A stretch of 64,000 nucleotides of DNA from Dactylosporangium fulvum (GTDB lineage Bacteria > Actinomycetota > Actinomycetes > Mycobacteriales > Micromonosporaceae). Positions within the stretch are counted from its first letter, which is position 1, and every line of letters starts with the position of its first letter. A program made the translations under genes and the position numbers. The notes beneath the pieces were generated by a model, which was not told the DNA's origin, did no database searches, and saw nothing but the letters and a program-made list of their open reading frames with translations. Location: positions 2,318,501 to 2,382,500 of the forward strand of contig NZ_CP073720.1 in the NCBI RefSeq assembly GCF_025137375.1. The letters are read 5' to 3'. Shown in pieces: positions 24,079-34,835 of the stretch.

Positions 24079-25053
24079 CTTGTCGATCGCGGACAGTTCG
24101 CCGTCGGACAGCGTCAGGTGGTCCAGCGCACCGATGTTCTGCTCGAGCTGGGTCACGCTGCTCGCCCCGATGATGAGCGAGGTGATCCGGTGGTCGCGCA
24201 GTGCCCAGGCCAGTGCCAGCTGGGCGAGGGACTGCCCGCGGCCGCGGGCCACCTCGTCGAGGCTGCGGATCGTCTCCAGCCGCGACGGGGTCAGGTCGCT
24301 CTCGTTGAGGAACTGGCTCGTGCGCACGCGCGAGTCGTCGGGGATGCCGCTGAGGTACCGGTCGGTCAGCAGGCCCTGCGCCAGCGGAGAGAACGGGATG
24401 CAGCCCACGCCCTCGGCCTCCAGCACGTCCAGCAGCGACGCCTCGATCGCGCGGTCGAACATCGAGTACCGCGGCTGGTGGATCAGCAGCGGCGTGCCCA
24501 GGGACCGCAGGATGTGCGCCGCCTCGCGGGTCTGCGCGGGGCTGTAGTTCGAGATGCCCACGTAGAGCGCCTTGCCGGACCGCACCGCCCGGTCGAGGGC
24601 GCCCATCGTCTCCTCGAGCGGCGTGTCCGGGTCGGGCCGGTGCGAGTAGAAGATGTCGACGTACTCCAGGCCCGTCCGCCGCAGCGACTGGTCCAGCGAG
24701 GCGGTGAGGTACTTCCGCGAACCCCATTCGCCGTAGGGCCCGGGCCACATGTTGTAGCCGGCCTTGGTCGACACGACGATCTCGTCGCGGTAGGGCCGCA
24801 GGTCGTCGGCGAGGATCCGGCCGAAGTTCGTCTCCGCGGAGCCCGGCGGCGGGCCGTAGTTGTTCGCCAGGTCGAAGTGGGTCACGCCCAGATCGAAGGC
24901 ACGGCGCACGATCGCGCGTTGTGTCGCATATGGCCGGCCGTGTCCGAAGTTGTGCCACAGTCCCAGGGAGATGGCCGGCAGTTGCAGGCCGCTTCGACCA
25001 CTGCGCCGGTAGAGCATGTTCTGGTATCGGCCCGAAGCCGCCTCGTACACCAC
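24055..25053 (-). CDS. Aldo/keto reductase, YghZ/Gpr type
   Basis: 332 residues from GTG 25053. TIM-barrel aldo/keto reductase with the catalytic set: Asp in THFDLANNYG, Tyr in the same motif, Lys in VVSTKAGYNMW and His in DIFYSHRPD. The motif NNYGPPPGSAE and WPGPYGEWGSRKY are typical of the YghZ group (L-glyceraldehyde 3-phosphate reductase, also methylglyoxal detoxification). NADPH binding is expected from the C-terminal IIGASSVTQLEQNI. It uses NADPH to reduce aldehydes in the cytoplasm. The start is 24 bp from the divergent response regulator gene. Confidence 0.93.
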   Translation of the reverse strand: MVYEAASGRYQNMLYRRSGRSGLQLPAISLGLWHNFGHGRPYATQRAIVRRAFDLGVTHFDLANNYGPPPGSAETNFGRILADDLRPYRDEIVVSTKAGYNMWPGPYGEWGSRKYLTASLDQSLRRTGLEYVDIFYSHRPDPDTPLEETMGALDRAVRSGKALYVGISNYSPAQTREAAHILRSLGTPLLIHQPRYSMFDRAIEASLLDVLEAEGVGCIPFSPLAQGLLTDRYLSGIPDDSRVRTSQFLNESDLTPSRLETIRSLDEVARGRGQSLAQLALAWALRDHRITSLIIGASSVTQLEQNIGALDHLTLSDGELSAIDKLLADDRA

Positions 25054-25076
25054 GGCCGTGATCCTAAGCTGAGGGT

Positions 25077-25550
25077 GTGGATCAAGATCCCGAGGATGTC
25101 GTACCTGACGAGCCCGCGGAACCGGAGGCCGGGACGCTCCCGGTCGCGACCGTCCTGCTGGCCGAGGACGACCCGGACATCCGCGATTTGTTCACGATGG
25201 CCATGGAGGGCGCCGGCATCGCGGTGACCGCCGTGAACGACGGCCAGCAGGCCCTGGAAGCCCTTCAGGCGGCCGGCGGCACCGGCGACGGCCCGGGGTT
25301 CGACCTGCTCGTCACCGACATGTGGATGCCGAAGCTCTCCGGCCTGGACCTGTGCCGCAAGCTGCGCGCCGACCCGGCGACGCAGGGACTGCCGGTGCTC
25401 ATGCTCAGCGCGTACGGGCGGTTGAGAGGCCGGGAGGAGGCGATGATGGTCGGCGCGACGGAGTACGTGCAGAAGCCCGTCCGGCCGAGCCAGTTCATCA
25501 GCAAGGTCGACAGCCTGCTCGGCGGTCGCCTGGTGACGAGAGGCTCCTGA
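25077..25550 (+). CDS. Single-domain response regulator
   Basis: 157 residues from GTG 25077. An acidic Pro/Glu N-terminal extension (~20 residues) precedes a receiver domain: LLAEDDPDIRD (acidic pocket), phospho-acceptor Asp in LLVTDMWMPKLSG (~residue 82), Ser in VLMLSAYG, Lys in YVQKPVRPSQF. No output domain. It probably controls by protein contact. The shared promoter region with the aldo/keto reductase is only 23 bp, so the two promoters must overlap each other or the coding starts. Confidence 0.9.
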   Translation: MDQDPEDVVPDEPAEPEAGTLPVATVLLAEDDPDIRDLFTMAMEGAGIAVTAVNDGQQALEALQAAGGTGDGPGFDLLVTDMWMPKLSGLDLCRKLRADPATQGLPVLMLSAYGRLRGREEAMMVGATEYVQKPVRPSQFISKVDSLLGGRLVTRGS

Positions 25551-25586
25551 AGCCCGCGAAGACCCTGAAAGCCCGCGAAGACGGAA

Positions 25587-25636
25587 CCGCCCGGTGGTGC
25601 GAGGCGCCTGAGCGGCAACCCCGCACCACCGGGCGG
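25587..25636. terminator. Bidirectional terminator between convergent genes
   Basis: Perfect 15-bp stem CCGCCCGGTGGTGCG/CGCACCACCGGGCGG with a 20-nt loop, exactly between the stop codons of the response regulator and the subtilase. Confidence 0.85.
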
Positions 25637-25642
25637 GTCAGA

Positions 25643-27343
25643 TCAGCGTCCCCACCAGGGGTGCGCCGTAACGGCCGCGTAGGCGTCGACGATGCCGAAG
25701 CCGTAGAAGCCGTTGAACTCCTTGCCGCCCTCGCAGAGCGCGTTGAACTCGGGATCACGGCCCTCGTTGGTGTACGTCTGCAGGCGCGGCTCCGGGCACG
25801 CGTGCTCGGCGGCCGTGCTGTACAGCAGGTACTCCACCTTCCACGGCTCCAGACCGAAGTCCTTGCCGCGCTTGGCGCCGTGCTGGCTGACGATGAGCGC
25901 GGCGACGCCCGACGCGTGCGGCGCGGCCATCGACGTGCCCTGCAGGTAGGTGTAGTAGCCGCACTTGCCGGCGGCGGTGCACTCCTTGTAGACGAGGCCC
26001 TCGGCCTCCGGCAGGACGTTGCCGGCGGCGTCGACCGAGCCCTCCTCCTGCAGCACCTTCAGCGGGTACGACGACAGGATCATGTTGCCGTTGGTGCGGT
26101 AGGTGTCCGTGCCGAAGCCGTCACGGAACCAGCCACCGGGCGCCGACACGCTGATCTGCTCGAGACCGTAGTTCGAGAAGTCCGACTTCTTCAGCGACGG
26201 GCCGAGCGACGAGACGCCGATGACAAACGGCCCTTCGGTCGGCAGGTCCCAGCAGCTGTTGTTGTCGACCGGCCGGTCGTATTCGGTGCCCGCCGGATAG
26301 TCCGGGCTGGTGATGTCGGTGCGCGGCTTGCCGAGGTCCTCGTGGTTGTTGCCCAGCGCGCCCACGAGCGTGACGCCCTTGAAGTGCGCGTAGGTCAGGG
26401 CCCGGAACATGCCCCGGATGATCGTGCGCTGTTCCGCCTGCGCGACCGGGGAGTCGGCCGGGTTGGCGGTGCAGTTGTACAGCCACGGGTCCACGTAGAA
26501 CGACATGTTGACCACGTCGATGCCCGTGTTGGCCGCGTGCACGAGCGCGTTGACGACCGGCTCCAGGAAGAAGTACCCGGAGTCCTGGCCGCCCTTGAGT
26601 TCGACGAGCGACACGTTGGGTGCGACACCGGAGACGCCGACGCCGTTGGCCGCCCCGCCGATCGTGCCGGCGACGTGCGTGCCGTGCCCGTTGTCGTCGG
26701 TGCCGACCGGGTCGAGGCAGCTCGCGACCTCGCACGGGCCGTCGATGTCGACCATGTCCTTGGCGAAGTTCTTCGACAGCGCCCAGTTGAAGTTCGGGGC
26801 GATGTCGGGGTTCGACGCGTCGACGCCGGTGTCGAGGATGCCCACGGTGACCCGCTTGTCCCCGGCGTTGACCTTCCGCGCCTTGTCGGACTTGACCGTC
26901 GTCAGGCCCCACAGCTTGTCGTCGAGCGGGTCCATACCGGCGGTCGCCGGCTTCGTGCCACCCGGCTTCTTCGCGGCCTTGGCGGCGCTCGCCACGGCCT
27001 CCTTCTCGGCGAGGTCCGCCCGCTGCTTCCGGGGGGCCTTGCCGATCGCGACCCGGTGCGTCGCGCCGACGAGCTTCGAGGAGGCCGCGGCCTTCTCGAC
27101 GAATCCCTTCTGCGGCGCGGTGACCGTGTACATCCCCACGGTCTCGTTGGACACGACGACCTTGCCGCCGGCCTTGCTGATGGCGGCCGCCGCGTCCGCG
27201 GCCGAGACGTTGTCCGCTGCGACGACGGTGTATTCGGTCGTCGCAGCGGGTTCGGCGCTCGCCGGTGACGACAAGCCCGCCGCGGTCACCGTCAACGCGG
27301 TGGCGATGACCGCCGCGCCGGTGAGCCTCTTGTTGAATCCCAC
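25643..27343 (-). CDS. Secreted subtilisin-like (S8) serine protease
   Basis: 566 residues from ATG 27343. Signal peptide (MGFNKRLTGAAVIATALTV, cleavage near ASAEP), then an I9-like propeptide (~35-105: AATTEYTVVAADNVSAADA) and a Lys/Ala-rich linker. The S8 domain carries the catalytic triad: Asp in GILDTGVD, His in NGHGTHVAG, Ser in GTSMAAPHASG; the oxyanion Asn is in LVGALGNNH. Three Cys pairs are plausible (CEVASC, CTAAGKC). The end is at PWWGR without a PPC domain. It is exported and probably digests extracellular protein; the peptide importer genes follow downstream on the same strand. Confidence 0.95.
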   Translation of the reverse strand: MGFNKRLTGAAVIATALTVTAAGLSSPASAEPAATTEYTVVAADNVSAADAAAAISKAGGKVVVSNETVGMYTVTAPQKGFVEKAAASSKLVGATHRVAIGKAPRKQRADLAEKEAVASAAKAAKKPGGTKPATAGMDPLDDKLWGLTTVKSDKARKVNAGDKRVTVGILDTGVDASNPDIAPNFNWALSKNFAKDMVDIDGPCEVASCLDPVGTDDNGHGTHVAGTIGGAANGVGVSGVAPNVSLVELKGGQDSGYFFLEPVVNALVHAANTGIDVVNMSFYVDPWLYNCTANPADSPVAQAEQRTIIRGMFRALTYAHFKGVTLVGALGNNHEDLGKPRTDITSPDYPAGTEYDRPVDNNSCWDLPTEGPFVIGVSSLGPSLKKSDFSNYGLEQISVSAPGGWFRDGFGTDTYRTNGNMILSSYPLKVLQEEGSVDAAGNVLPEAEGLVYKECTAAGKCGYYTYLQGTSMAAPHASGVAALIVSQHGAKRGKDFGLEPWKVEYLLYSTAAEHACPEPRLQTYTNEGRDPEFNALCEGGKEFNGFYGFGIVDAYAAVTAHPWWGR

Positions 27344-27508
27344 ATGGCCTCCCTGGTCGAGGGGATGGGGATATGAGATCGAACATCGTGATGCCGCGAA
27401 AGGCCTGCACCCAAGATTTTCAAGCCAGGAAAGGGTTCCGGGGGCAGATCGAGGGGGTGTTGTACCGAACGGGGGAAAACATCGAGGGTCCGCGTCACGC
27501 GGAACCGG

Positions 27509-27754
27509 TCACACCGAACGCGCGAGCCGCTCGACCGCGTCCTTCGCCTCGGCGAGCCCCACGCCGGTCACCTGCCGATAGATCTTGATCGCCAGGATGA
27601 GGTTCTGCTTGCGCAGCGCCTCGGTGAACTCGGGCGGCATGTCACCGGCGGCCGCGAACGCGTCGGCGAGCTGTGGGTCGAGCCCGAAATGGCGGTACAG
27701 GAAGGCGATCTGGCGTTCGAGGCGGGCGAGGCGCGTGTTGTCGGCGGCGTCCAT
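27509..27754 (-). CDS. Ribosomal L7/L12 C-terminal-like small protein
   Basis: 81 residues from ATG 27754. Residues ~1-25 form a coiled-coil-like helix ([16 protein letters not shown]), then an LxPQLADAF segment, and residues ~50-80 ([27 protein letters not shown]) match the C-terminal helix of L7/L12. Such free-standing L7/L12-like proteins are common in actinobacteria and are not ribosomal; their function is unknown. It is downstream of the subtilase start region but on the same strand as the Dpp operon, from which a terminator separates it. Confidence 0.85.
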   Translation of the reverse strand: MDAADNTRLARLERQIAFLYRHFGLDPQLADAFAAAGDMPPEFTEALRKQNLILAIKIYRQVTGVGLAEAKDAVERLARSV

Positions 27755-27780
27755 GGCCGACACCGTATGCGCTCGGTGGC

Positions 27781-27820
27781 GAAAAGAAAGTCGGGGAGCC
27801 GCCAATGGCGACTCCCCGAC
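27781..27820 (-). terminator. Intrinsic terminator of the Dpp operon
   Basis: Stem GTCGGGGAG/CTCCCCGAC with an inner CGCCA/TGGCG pair; read on the minus strand it is followed by TTTCTTTTC. It lies 45 bp after the last ATPase gene. Confidence 0.92.
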
Positions 27821-27865
27821 CTGAGCGGACGCGACGCGGAAGGCGTCGCCGCAGACCTGCGACCG

Positions 27866-28996
27866 TCAGGAGATCGGATCCGCGAACGGGTCCTCGGCCG
27901 TGTCGACCGGGATCTCGGCCGCGGCGGCACGGGCGGCCTGCGCGCCCCGCGACGAGCGGTCCTCGTCGGTGATGGGGAAGTGGCAGGCGACGCTCTGGCC
28001 GGGCAGCAGCTCCACCAGCGGCGGCTCCTGCTGCGCGCAGACGTCCTGGGCCTTCCAGCACCGGGTGCGGAACCGGCAGCCGGACGGCGGGTCGATCGGG
28101 CTCGGCACGTCACCGGTGAGCAGGACCCGCTCCCGCTGCGCCCGGTCCCGCCGGTCCGGGTCGGGCACCGGCACCGCGGACAGCAGCGCGAACGTGTACG
28201 GGTGCAGCGGCTGCTGGTACAGCCCGTCGCGGCCGCCGATCTCGACGACCTTGCCGAGGTACATGACCGCGACCCGGTCCGAGATGTGCCGGACGACCGA
28301 CAGGTCGTGCGCGATGAACACGTACGTCAGGTTGAACTCGCGCTGCAGGTCGTCGAGCAGGTTGACGACCTGCGCCTGGATCGACACGTCCAGCGCGGAC
28401 ACCGGCTCGTCGGCGATGATGAGCTTCGGCTGCAGGGCGAGCGCCCGGGCGATGCCGATACGCTGCCGCTGACCGCCGGAGAACTCGTGCGGGTAGCGGT
28501 TGTAGTGCTCGGGGTTGAGCCCGACCAGCTCCAGCAGCCGCTGGACCTCACGCTTCTGCCCGTGCGCGGTCTTGATGTTCTGGACCTGCAGCGGCGCGCC
28601 GACGATCGAGCCGACCGTGTGGCGCGGGTTCAGCGAGGAGTACGGGTCCTGGAAGATCATCTGCACCTCGCGGCGCAGCGGGCGCATCTGGCCCACGCCG
28701 AGGTGCGAGATGTCCCGCCCCTCCAGGATGACCTTGCCGCCGGTGGGCTCCAGGAGCCGGGTCATCAGCCGGCCGGTCGTGGACTTTCCGCAACCGGACT
28801 CGCCGACCAGGCCCAGCGTCTCGCCGGCCTTCACCGCAAGGTCGACGCCGTCGACGGCGCGGACCGCGCCGACCTTCCGCTTGAAGAACGCCCCCCGCAT
28901 GATCGGGAAGTGCTTCTCCAGGCCCTGGACCTCGAGGAGATTGTCGCCACCCCGCTGAGGTGCCGCAGCGGGCTGGGGTTGGGTGCTCGTCGACAC
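27866..28996 (-). CDS. Peptide ABC transporter ATP-binding protein, DppF type
   Basis: 376 residues from GTG 28996. ABC ATPase with Walker [11 protein letters not shown]-loop MIFQDPYSS, signature FSGGQRQR, Walker B LIIADEP, and D-loop/H-switch (IAHDLSVV). The C-terminal oligopeptide extension has the usual [14 protein letters not shown] metal/cluster-like Cys motif. It powers peptide uptake together with the DppD partner. It is the last of five co-oriented genes, 11 bp after the DppD stop, and is followed by a terminator. The C-terminal ~30 residues are an Ala-rich extension. Confidence 0.94.
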   Translation of the reverse strand: MSTSTQPQPAAAPQRGGDNLLEVQGLEKHFPIMRGAFFKRKVGAVRAVDGVDLAVKAGETLGLVGESGCGKSTTGRLMTRLLEPTGGKVILEGRDISHLGVGQMRPLRREVQMIFQDPYSSLNPRHTVGSIVGAPLQVQNIKTAHGQKREVQRLLELVGLNPEHYNRYPHEFSGGQRQRIGIARALALQPKLIIADEPVSALDVSIQAQVVNLLDDLQREFNLTYVFIAHDLSVVRHISDRVAVMYLGKVVEIGGRDGLYQQPLHPYTFALLSAVPVPDPDRRDRAQRERVLLTGDVPSPIDPPSGCRFRTRCWKAQDVCAQQEPPLVELLPGQSVACHFPITDEDRSSRGAQAARAAAAEIPVDTAEDPFADPIS

Positions 28997-29007
28997 TGTC
29001 GTGCTCC

Positions 29008-30087
29008 TCAGAGGGATGGGGCGATGTCCGACTTGAAGATGGCCAGCCGGTCGGCGGCCGGGATGTGGCACGCGACGCCGTGCTCGGACGTGCCCTCCGC
29101 CAGGGTCGGCTCGACCGTCTTGCAAGGGATGCCGTCGCGCCCGACGTACGGGCAGCGCGGATGGAACGAGCAGCCTCCCGGCAGGTTGATCAGCGACGGC
29201 GGGTTGCCCTTGATGGGGACCAGCCGGTCGCGGACCTCCCGGTCGACGCGGGGCATCGACGAGAGCAGGCCCCACGTGTACGGCATCTCCGGCCGTCGGA
29301 AGATCGTCTGTGTGTTGGCGTGCTCGACGCACTTGCCGCCGTACATCACCAGGATGTCGTCGGCGAGTTCGGCCACCACACCGAGGTCGTGCGTGATGAT
29401 GATGACCGCCGAGTTGAACTCCGCCTGCAGGTCCCGGATCAGGTCGAGGATCTGCGCCTGGACCGTCACGTCGAGCGCCGTCGTGGGCTCGTCCGCGATC
29501 AGCAGCTGCGGGTTGTTCACCAGCGACATCGCGATCATCGCGCGCTGGCGCATACCGCCCGAGAACTGGTGCGGGTAGTCGTCGACCCGCTTCTGCGGCT
29601 GCGGGATGCCGACCCGGTCGAGCATCTCGATCGCCCGCTTGCGGGCCTCCGCCTTGCTGACCTTGTGGTGCACGCGGTACGCCTCGATGATCTGCGCGCC
29701 GACCGTGTAGTACGGGTGCATCGCGGTCAGCGGGTCCTGGAAGATCATCGACATCTTCGCGCCGCGGAGGGTTCGCACCCGCTCCGGGGAGGCGCCGATG
29801 AGCTCCTCGCCGTCGAGCCAGACCTCGCCGCTGATCGCGGCCGAGCCACGCCGGTGCAGGCCGAGGATGCCCAGACTCGTGACGCTCTTGCCGGAGCCGG
29901 ACTCGCCGACGATGCCCAGCGTCTCGCCGCGCTCCAACTGGAACGTCAGGCCGTCGACGGCCTTGACCACGCCGTCGTCGGTCTTGAAGTGGATCCGGAG
30001 GTCACGCACGTCGAGGAAGGACCGTGCCGCCGAGGGGTCGGCGCCGGCCGGGGTGGGGCCGCCGCTCGTGAGCAGACCGCTGGACAT
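29008..30087 (-). CDS. Peptide ABC transporter ATP-binding protein, DppD type
   Basis: 359 residues. ATG 30087 is preferred because aaggag lies 5 bases before it; GTG 30093 is also in frame but overlaps that site. ABC ATPase with Walker [11 protein letters not shown]-loop [12 protein letters not shown], signature FSGGMRQR, Walker B LLIADEP and the H-switch IITHDLGVV. The C-terminal HPRCPY...PC motif of oligopeptide ATPases is present. It pairs with the DppF-like protein in ATP hydrolysis. Followed 11 bp later by dppF. Confidence 0.94.
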   Translation of the reverse strand: MSSGLLTSGGPTPAGADPSAARSFLDVRDLRIHFKTDDGVVKAVDGLTFQLERGETLGIVGESGSGKSVTSLGILGLHRRGSAAISGEVWLDGEELIGASPERVRTLRGAKMSMIFQDPLTAMHPYYTVGAQIIEAYRVHHKVSKAEARKRAIEMLDRVGIPQPQKRVDDYPHQFSGGMRQRAMIAMSLVNNPQLLIADEPTTALDVTVQAQILDLIRDLQAEFNSAVIIITHDLGVVAELADDILVMYGGKCVEHANTQTIFRRPEMPYTWGLLSSMPRVDREVRDRLVPIKGNPPSLINLPGGCSFHPRCPYVGRDGIPCKTVEPTLAEGTSEHGVACHIPAADRLAIFKSDIAPSL

Positions 30088-30142
30088 GCTCACTCCTTTC
30101 CAGGAAAGCCGTTGAGAAGTCGGGAACGGGGACGGATCAGGG

Positions 30143-31144
<1,002 letters not shown>

Positions 31145-31279
31145 GTGTGCGGCCTGACGCCGGCCGGCGAGACGGGGTTGCCGTCGCACCGGCCGGCGCC
31201 GTGGCCCTCACCTGCCTTCTGTTCCTCGTGAAGGGCGGGTTACCGGCTGTTCAGGCTTCGCGGCTGCGGAGCGAGGGGG

Positions 31280-33043
31280 TCAGGAGACGCCCAGGCTGCC
31301 GAAGTCGTACATGCCGTAGTACTCCGTCACGTAGACGTTCGTGACGCGGGGGTTGCGGTAGTTCAGCGCCTTGTCGAACACGAACGGCACCATGACGGCC
31401 TCGTCCATGACGATGTGGTTGATCTGCTTCCAGATGTCCGCGGCCTTCGCCGGGTCGGTCTCGGCCTTGGCCTTGTCGATCAGGCTGTTGACCTCGGAGT
31501 TGTTGAGCTCGGCGTAGTTGTTGTTGCCGGACTCGGGGATGTTGCGGCCGTCGACGAGCACGGAGAGGAAGCCGTAACCGGTCGGGAAGTCGGCGCCCCA
31601 TCCGGCCATCATCAGGCCGTAGCCCTTGGCGTGCACGTTGGTCGGCGAGCCGATGGTCGAGCGGAAGTACAGCGACGCGTCGGTCGGGTCGAGGCGGACT
31701 TTGATGCCGACGTTCGTCAGCGCGGCCTGCAGCGCCTCAGCCGTCTTCGGCTCCTTGCCGGCGTTGCGGGTCGCGAGCACGGTCTCGAAGCCGTCCGGCT
31801 TACCGCACAGCTTCAGCTCTTCCTTCGCCTTGTCGATCTGCGGCTTGCCCGACTTGGTGTTGTACGGGTCGTAGTCGTCGTGACCGGCGATGTTCGGCGG
31901 CAGCATGTTGATGCCGATGTCACCACCGGCGTCCGCGCCACCACGAGCGGTCTGCATCGTGGTCTTGTCGGTCGCGTACTGCACGGCCTTGCGGCAGTGG
32001 ATGTTGTCGAACGGGGCGACCTTGGTGTTGATCGAGAAGTACCGGATGAAGCCCGTGTTCGGGGTGTCCGCGTTCTTCTTCTTGTCGGCGTTCAGCAGGA
32101 CCTTCGGCTGCGCACCCTGCTGCACACCGGTCTGCGCGACATCGACGTCGACGTCACCGGAAAGCAGCTGGTTGTCGATCTCCTCCGGCGCGGTGCCGAT
32201 GGTCAGCTCGACCGTGTCCGGCAGGGCCTTGCGGACCGTGTCGGTCTTCGGGTCCCAGTTCTCGTTGCGGACGAGGACGGCCTTCTTGCCGGCGTCGTAC
32301 GACTGGAACTTGTAGGGGCCGGACGAGAACGGCTTGTCACCGTACTTGTCGCCGGTGTCCTTCGCCTGCGGCAGCGGGCTCGCGCCGGGCATGGCCAGCA
32401 GGTACTGGAAGTCGCTCAGCGGCTCCTTCAGCGTGAAGACGATCGTCTTGTCGTCCGGCGTCTGGACCGACTTCAGACCCAGCTTGTTCGGGTCGGTGTC
32501 CTTGTACGGGCCGGGGTACGACTGGCCCTGGTCCAGCACCTCGGTCAGGTACGGCGGGCCGCCGGAGAGCACGTCGGTCGCGAAGTTGCGCTCGATGCCG
32601 TACTTGATGTCCTTCGAGGTGATCGGCGAGCCGTCCTCGAACTTGACGCCGTCCTTCAGCGTGAAGGTGTACTTCTTGCCGCCGTCCTCGATCTTCGGCA
32701 TCTCGGCCGCCAGGTCGGGAACCAGCTTGAGACCGTCCTCACCCGGCTTGGCCTCGTTGGTCAGCAGCGTCCGGGCGTAGTAGCCCTTGCTGAAGTTCCA
32801 CACCCACGCGTAGTAGGCACGGATCGGGTCGAACGAGTCCGGGTCGTCGTGGCTGACGAGCTTGAGCGTGCCACCCTTCTTGTCGGACGGGTTGACGACG
32901 CCCTTGGTCGCGGCGTTGAAGCCGGTCTCGCCCTTGGCGCTCGAGTTGGTGGTGGGGCTGTCGTCGCCGCCCGAACCACAGGCGGACAACACCAGGGCGA
33001 TGGCAGCCGAACCGGCCACCAGTGCCCCTGTCCTCATTCTCAC
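31280..33043 (-). CDS. Peptide ABC transporter solute-binding lipoprotein
   Basis: 587 residues. GTG 33043 is chosen because aaggaggg lies 7-8 bases before it; ATG 33037 follows. The signal peptide (RMRTGALVAGSAAIALVL) ends in the lipobox SAC, so it is lipidated and faces outward. It is a family 5 extracellular solute-binding protein: GGTLKLVSHDDPDSFDPI, LTFTLKDGVKFEDGSPIT and YARTLLTNE are typical of DppA/OppA. The ligand is unknown, possibly peptides or nickel/other oligosaccharide derivatives. It is the second gene in an operon, separated by 296 bp from dppC and by 135 bp from dppB. Confidence 0.93.
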   Translation of the reverse strand: MRMRTGALVAGSAAIALVLSACGSGGDDSPTTNSSAKGETGFNAATKGVVNPSDKKGGTLKLVSHDDPDSFDPIRAYYAWVWNFSKGYYARTLLTNEAKPGEDGLKLVPDLAAEMPKIEDGGKKYTFTLKDGVKFEDGSPITSKDIKYGIERNFATDVLSGGPPYLTEVLDQGQSYPGPYKDTDPNKLGLKSVQTPDDKTIVFTLKEPLSDFQYLLAMPGASPLPQAKDTGDKYGDKPFSSGPYKFQSYDAGKKAVLVRNENWDPKTDTVRKALPDTVELTIGTAPEEIDNQLLSGDVDVDVAQTGVQQGAQPKVLLNADKKKNADTPNTGFIRYFSINTKVAPFDNIHCRKAVQYATDKTTMQTARGGADAGGDIGINMLPPNIAGHDDYDPYNTKSGKPQIDKAKEELKLCGKPDGFETVLATRNAGKEPKTAEALQAALTNVGIKVRLDPTDASLYFRSTIGSPTNVHAKGYGLMMAGWGADFPTGYGFLSVLVDGRNIPESGNNNYAELNNSEVNSLIDKAKAETDPAKAADIWKQINHIVMDEAVMVPFVFDKALNYRNPRVTNVYVTEYYGMYDFGSLGVS

Positions 33044-33339
33044 TGGGTTTCCCTCCTTGTTTGGCACGACCCGCCGAGGGACGGGCCGTCCGAGCTGTGC
33101 TGCGGTGCGAGTGGAAGATCGAGGTGCGCACAGGGTTCGACCAGGCGTGGCGCGGGGCCGGACGTACTGCAGGGGTACGAACTGCTGTCGTGAGGCGGCT
33201 GTGCGGGGCAGCTGCTGCTGCTGTTCAGTGCTGCTGTTCAGTGCTGCTGTTCAGTGCTGCTGTTCGGTACTTGTCATTGTTTGGATCCTGGTTCGGGGCC
33301 TGGTTCGGAACATGCACGGCGGGCCCGAAGGCCAACCGG
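33044..33339. other. 296-bp intergenic region with 13-bp tandem repeat
   Basis: Between dppC and the binding-protein gene. It holds three perfect copies of ctgctgttcagtg (33218-33256) plus a fourth partial, and a hairpin at dppC's end. No gene is seen. It may supply a separate promoter or an RNA leader for the strongly needed binding protein. Confidence 0.75.
33218..33256. repeat. 3 x 13-bp tandem repeat
   Basis: Three perfect copies of ctgctgttcagtg; a fourth, changed copy follows to about 33268. Confidence 0.95.
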
Positions 33340-33358
33340 CTAGCGGTTGGCCTTCGGG
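33324..33358 (-). promoter_or_regulatory. Stem-loop centred on the dppC stop codon
   Basis: Perfect 15-bp stem CCCGAAGGCCAACCG/CGGTTGGCCTTCGGG with a 5-nt loop that contains the TAG stop of dppC. No T-run follows. It could stall RNase degradation or act as an attenuator before the binding-protein gene. Confidence 0.8.
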
Positions 33359-34341
33359 TCGAGCGCGTCACGCAGGCCGTCGCCGAAGAGGTTGAAGGCG
33401 AGGACCATGAGGAAGATCGCGGTGCCCGGGATGAACATGTACATCGGGTCGTACTCGTAGTACTGGACGGCGTCGGCGAGCAGCCGGCCCCACGAGGGCG
33501 TGGGTGGCAGCACGCCGACACCGAGGAACGACAGCGCGGCCTCGAAGAGGATGTTCGTCGGGATGACCAGCGTCGAGTAGACCAGGATCGGTGCGACCAG
33601 GTTGGGCAGCAGCTCCCGGAAGAGGATCCGGCCGGGCCCGGCGCCGATGCTGCGCGAGGCTTCCACGAACTCGCGTTCCCGGAGGGAGAGGGTCTGGCCG
33701 CGGATGATCCGTCCGATGTAGGGCCAGCTGAAGAACGCGATGACCCCGATGACGACGCTGATGCGCCAGGCGGAGCTCACCGGGACGACCGAGATCAGGG
33801 CGATCGAGAACAGCAGGTAGGGGAACGCGAGGATCAGGTCCATCAGCCGGCTGATCAGGCTGTCGACGATGCCTCCGAAGTAGCCGGCGACGATGCCCAT
33901 CACGACGCCGATGCTGACCGCCACGATCGTGGCGGACAGCGCCACGAGCAGCGAGACCCGCGCGCCGTAGATGATCTGGGAGAACAGATCGCGGCCGGTG
34001 ACCGGCTGGACCCCGAAGAGGAACTCGGTGCTGATCCCGCCCCAGGTGCCGGGCTCCGGGATGCCGCCGAGGCTCGTGTTGATCTTGTCCTGGTGGTACT
34101 GGTTCACCGGGTGCCCGAACGCCTTGTTCAGCAGTGGGGCGAACGCCGCGACGAGCACGAGGAACACGATGAAGGCGGCACCCGTGAGCGCGACCTTGTC
34201 GCGCTTCAGGCGGGTCCAGGCGATCTGACCGAGCGAGCGACCCTCGATGGCCTTTGCGGGAACACCGGCAGGTGTGGCGGTCGCCTCTTCGACACTCGGC
34301 ACCTGCTCGTCGCTCTTGGACGTGACGGGTCCCATAGTCAT
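33340..34341 (-). CDS. Peptide ABC transporter permease, DppC type
   Basis: 333 residues from ATG 34341. The N-terminal ~40 residues are cytoplasmic (KSDEQVPSVEEATATPAG), then a signal-anchor helix (VALTGAAFIVFLVLVAAFAPLL), an outside loop (LFGVQPVTGRDLFSQIIYGARVSL is the DppC signature) and four or five more helices. The ATPase-contact loop is FVEASRSIGAGPGRILFRELLPN. It pairs with the DppB protein. It is the first gene of the operon, which is the reverse of the usual A-B-C order. Confidence 0.93.
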   Translation of the reverse strand: MTMGPVTSKSDEQVPSVEEATATPAGVPAKAIEGRSLGQIAWTRLKRDKVALTGAAFIVFLVLVAAFAPLLNKAFGHPVNQYHQDKINTSLGGIPEPGTWGGISTEFLFGVQPVTGRDLFSQIIYGARVSLLVALSATIVAVSIGVVMGIVAGYFGGIVDSLISRLMDLILAFPYLLFSIALISVVPVSSAWRISVVIGVIAFFSWPYIGRIIRGQTLSLREREFVEASRSIGAGPGRILFRELLPNLVAPILVYSTLVIPTNILFEAALSFLGVGVLPPTPSWGRLLADAVQYYEYDPMYMFIPGTAIFLMVLAFNLFGDGLRDALDPKANR

Positions 34342-34835
34342 GGGCGTGGTGCCCCTCTCCCCGGCCGCCTGCCCGCCCTGCCAAGCCCGCCAGCGATGGC
34401 CGGCGCAGCATGAGGGCGCGAGCGTCGGCCAGACCGGGGCCCGTGGCAGTCAGCAGCCGATCGGCTGTGTCTTCGTGGACTCCTGGTGCCCCATCCGCAG
34501 GTTCGGTCCGCGGGCAGGGCATGCACGAAGCCGACGTGGTGGTGTCGCCTTCGTTGGAGGAACCCTGTCTCCCGTTCGGCCGATCGTCAAGGGTCACCCC
34601 CCGTCCTGTAACCAAGTCCACGCCGCGCCGTGATGAGGGCGTGATCCAAGCTCAGCGACTTTTGGGATCATACACTCCCGAAAGGGGCGAAATACTGCTA
34701 GATCGTAACGGTGTGATTACGCTGGGTCGCGGATACAAGACGCAAACACCCTAGAGAACGGGCTATCCAGGACGATCGTTGATCGTTTCACACTTAACAG
34801 TACGGCCCGGACAGTCCCATGGTGACACAGAGTAC
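34342..34835. other. 494-bp gene-free interval, AT-richer in its right half
   Basis: Between the peptide-transport operon and exonuclease III, both on the minus strand. 34640-34800 is clearly more AT-rich than the surroundings (for example a TATGAT on the minus strand near 34668), consistent with the operon promoter and regulatory sites. I could not place a confident -35/-10 pair. No gene is supported. Confidence 0.55.
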
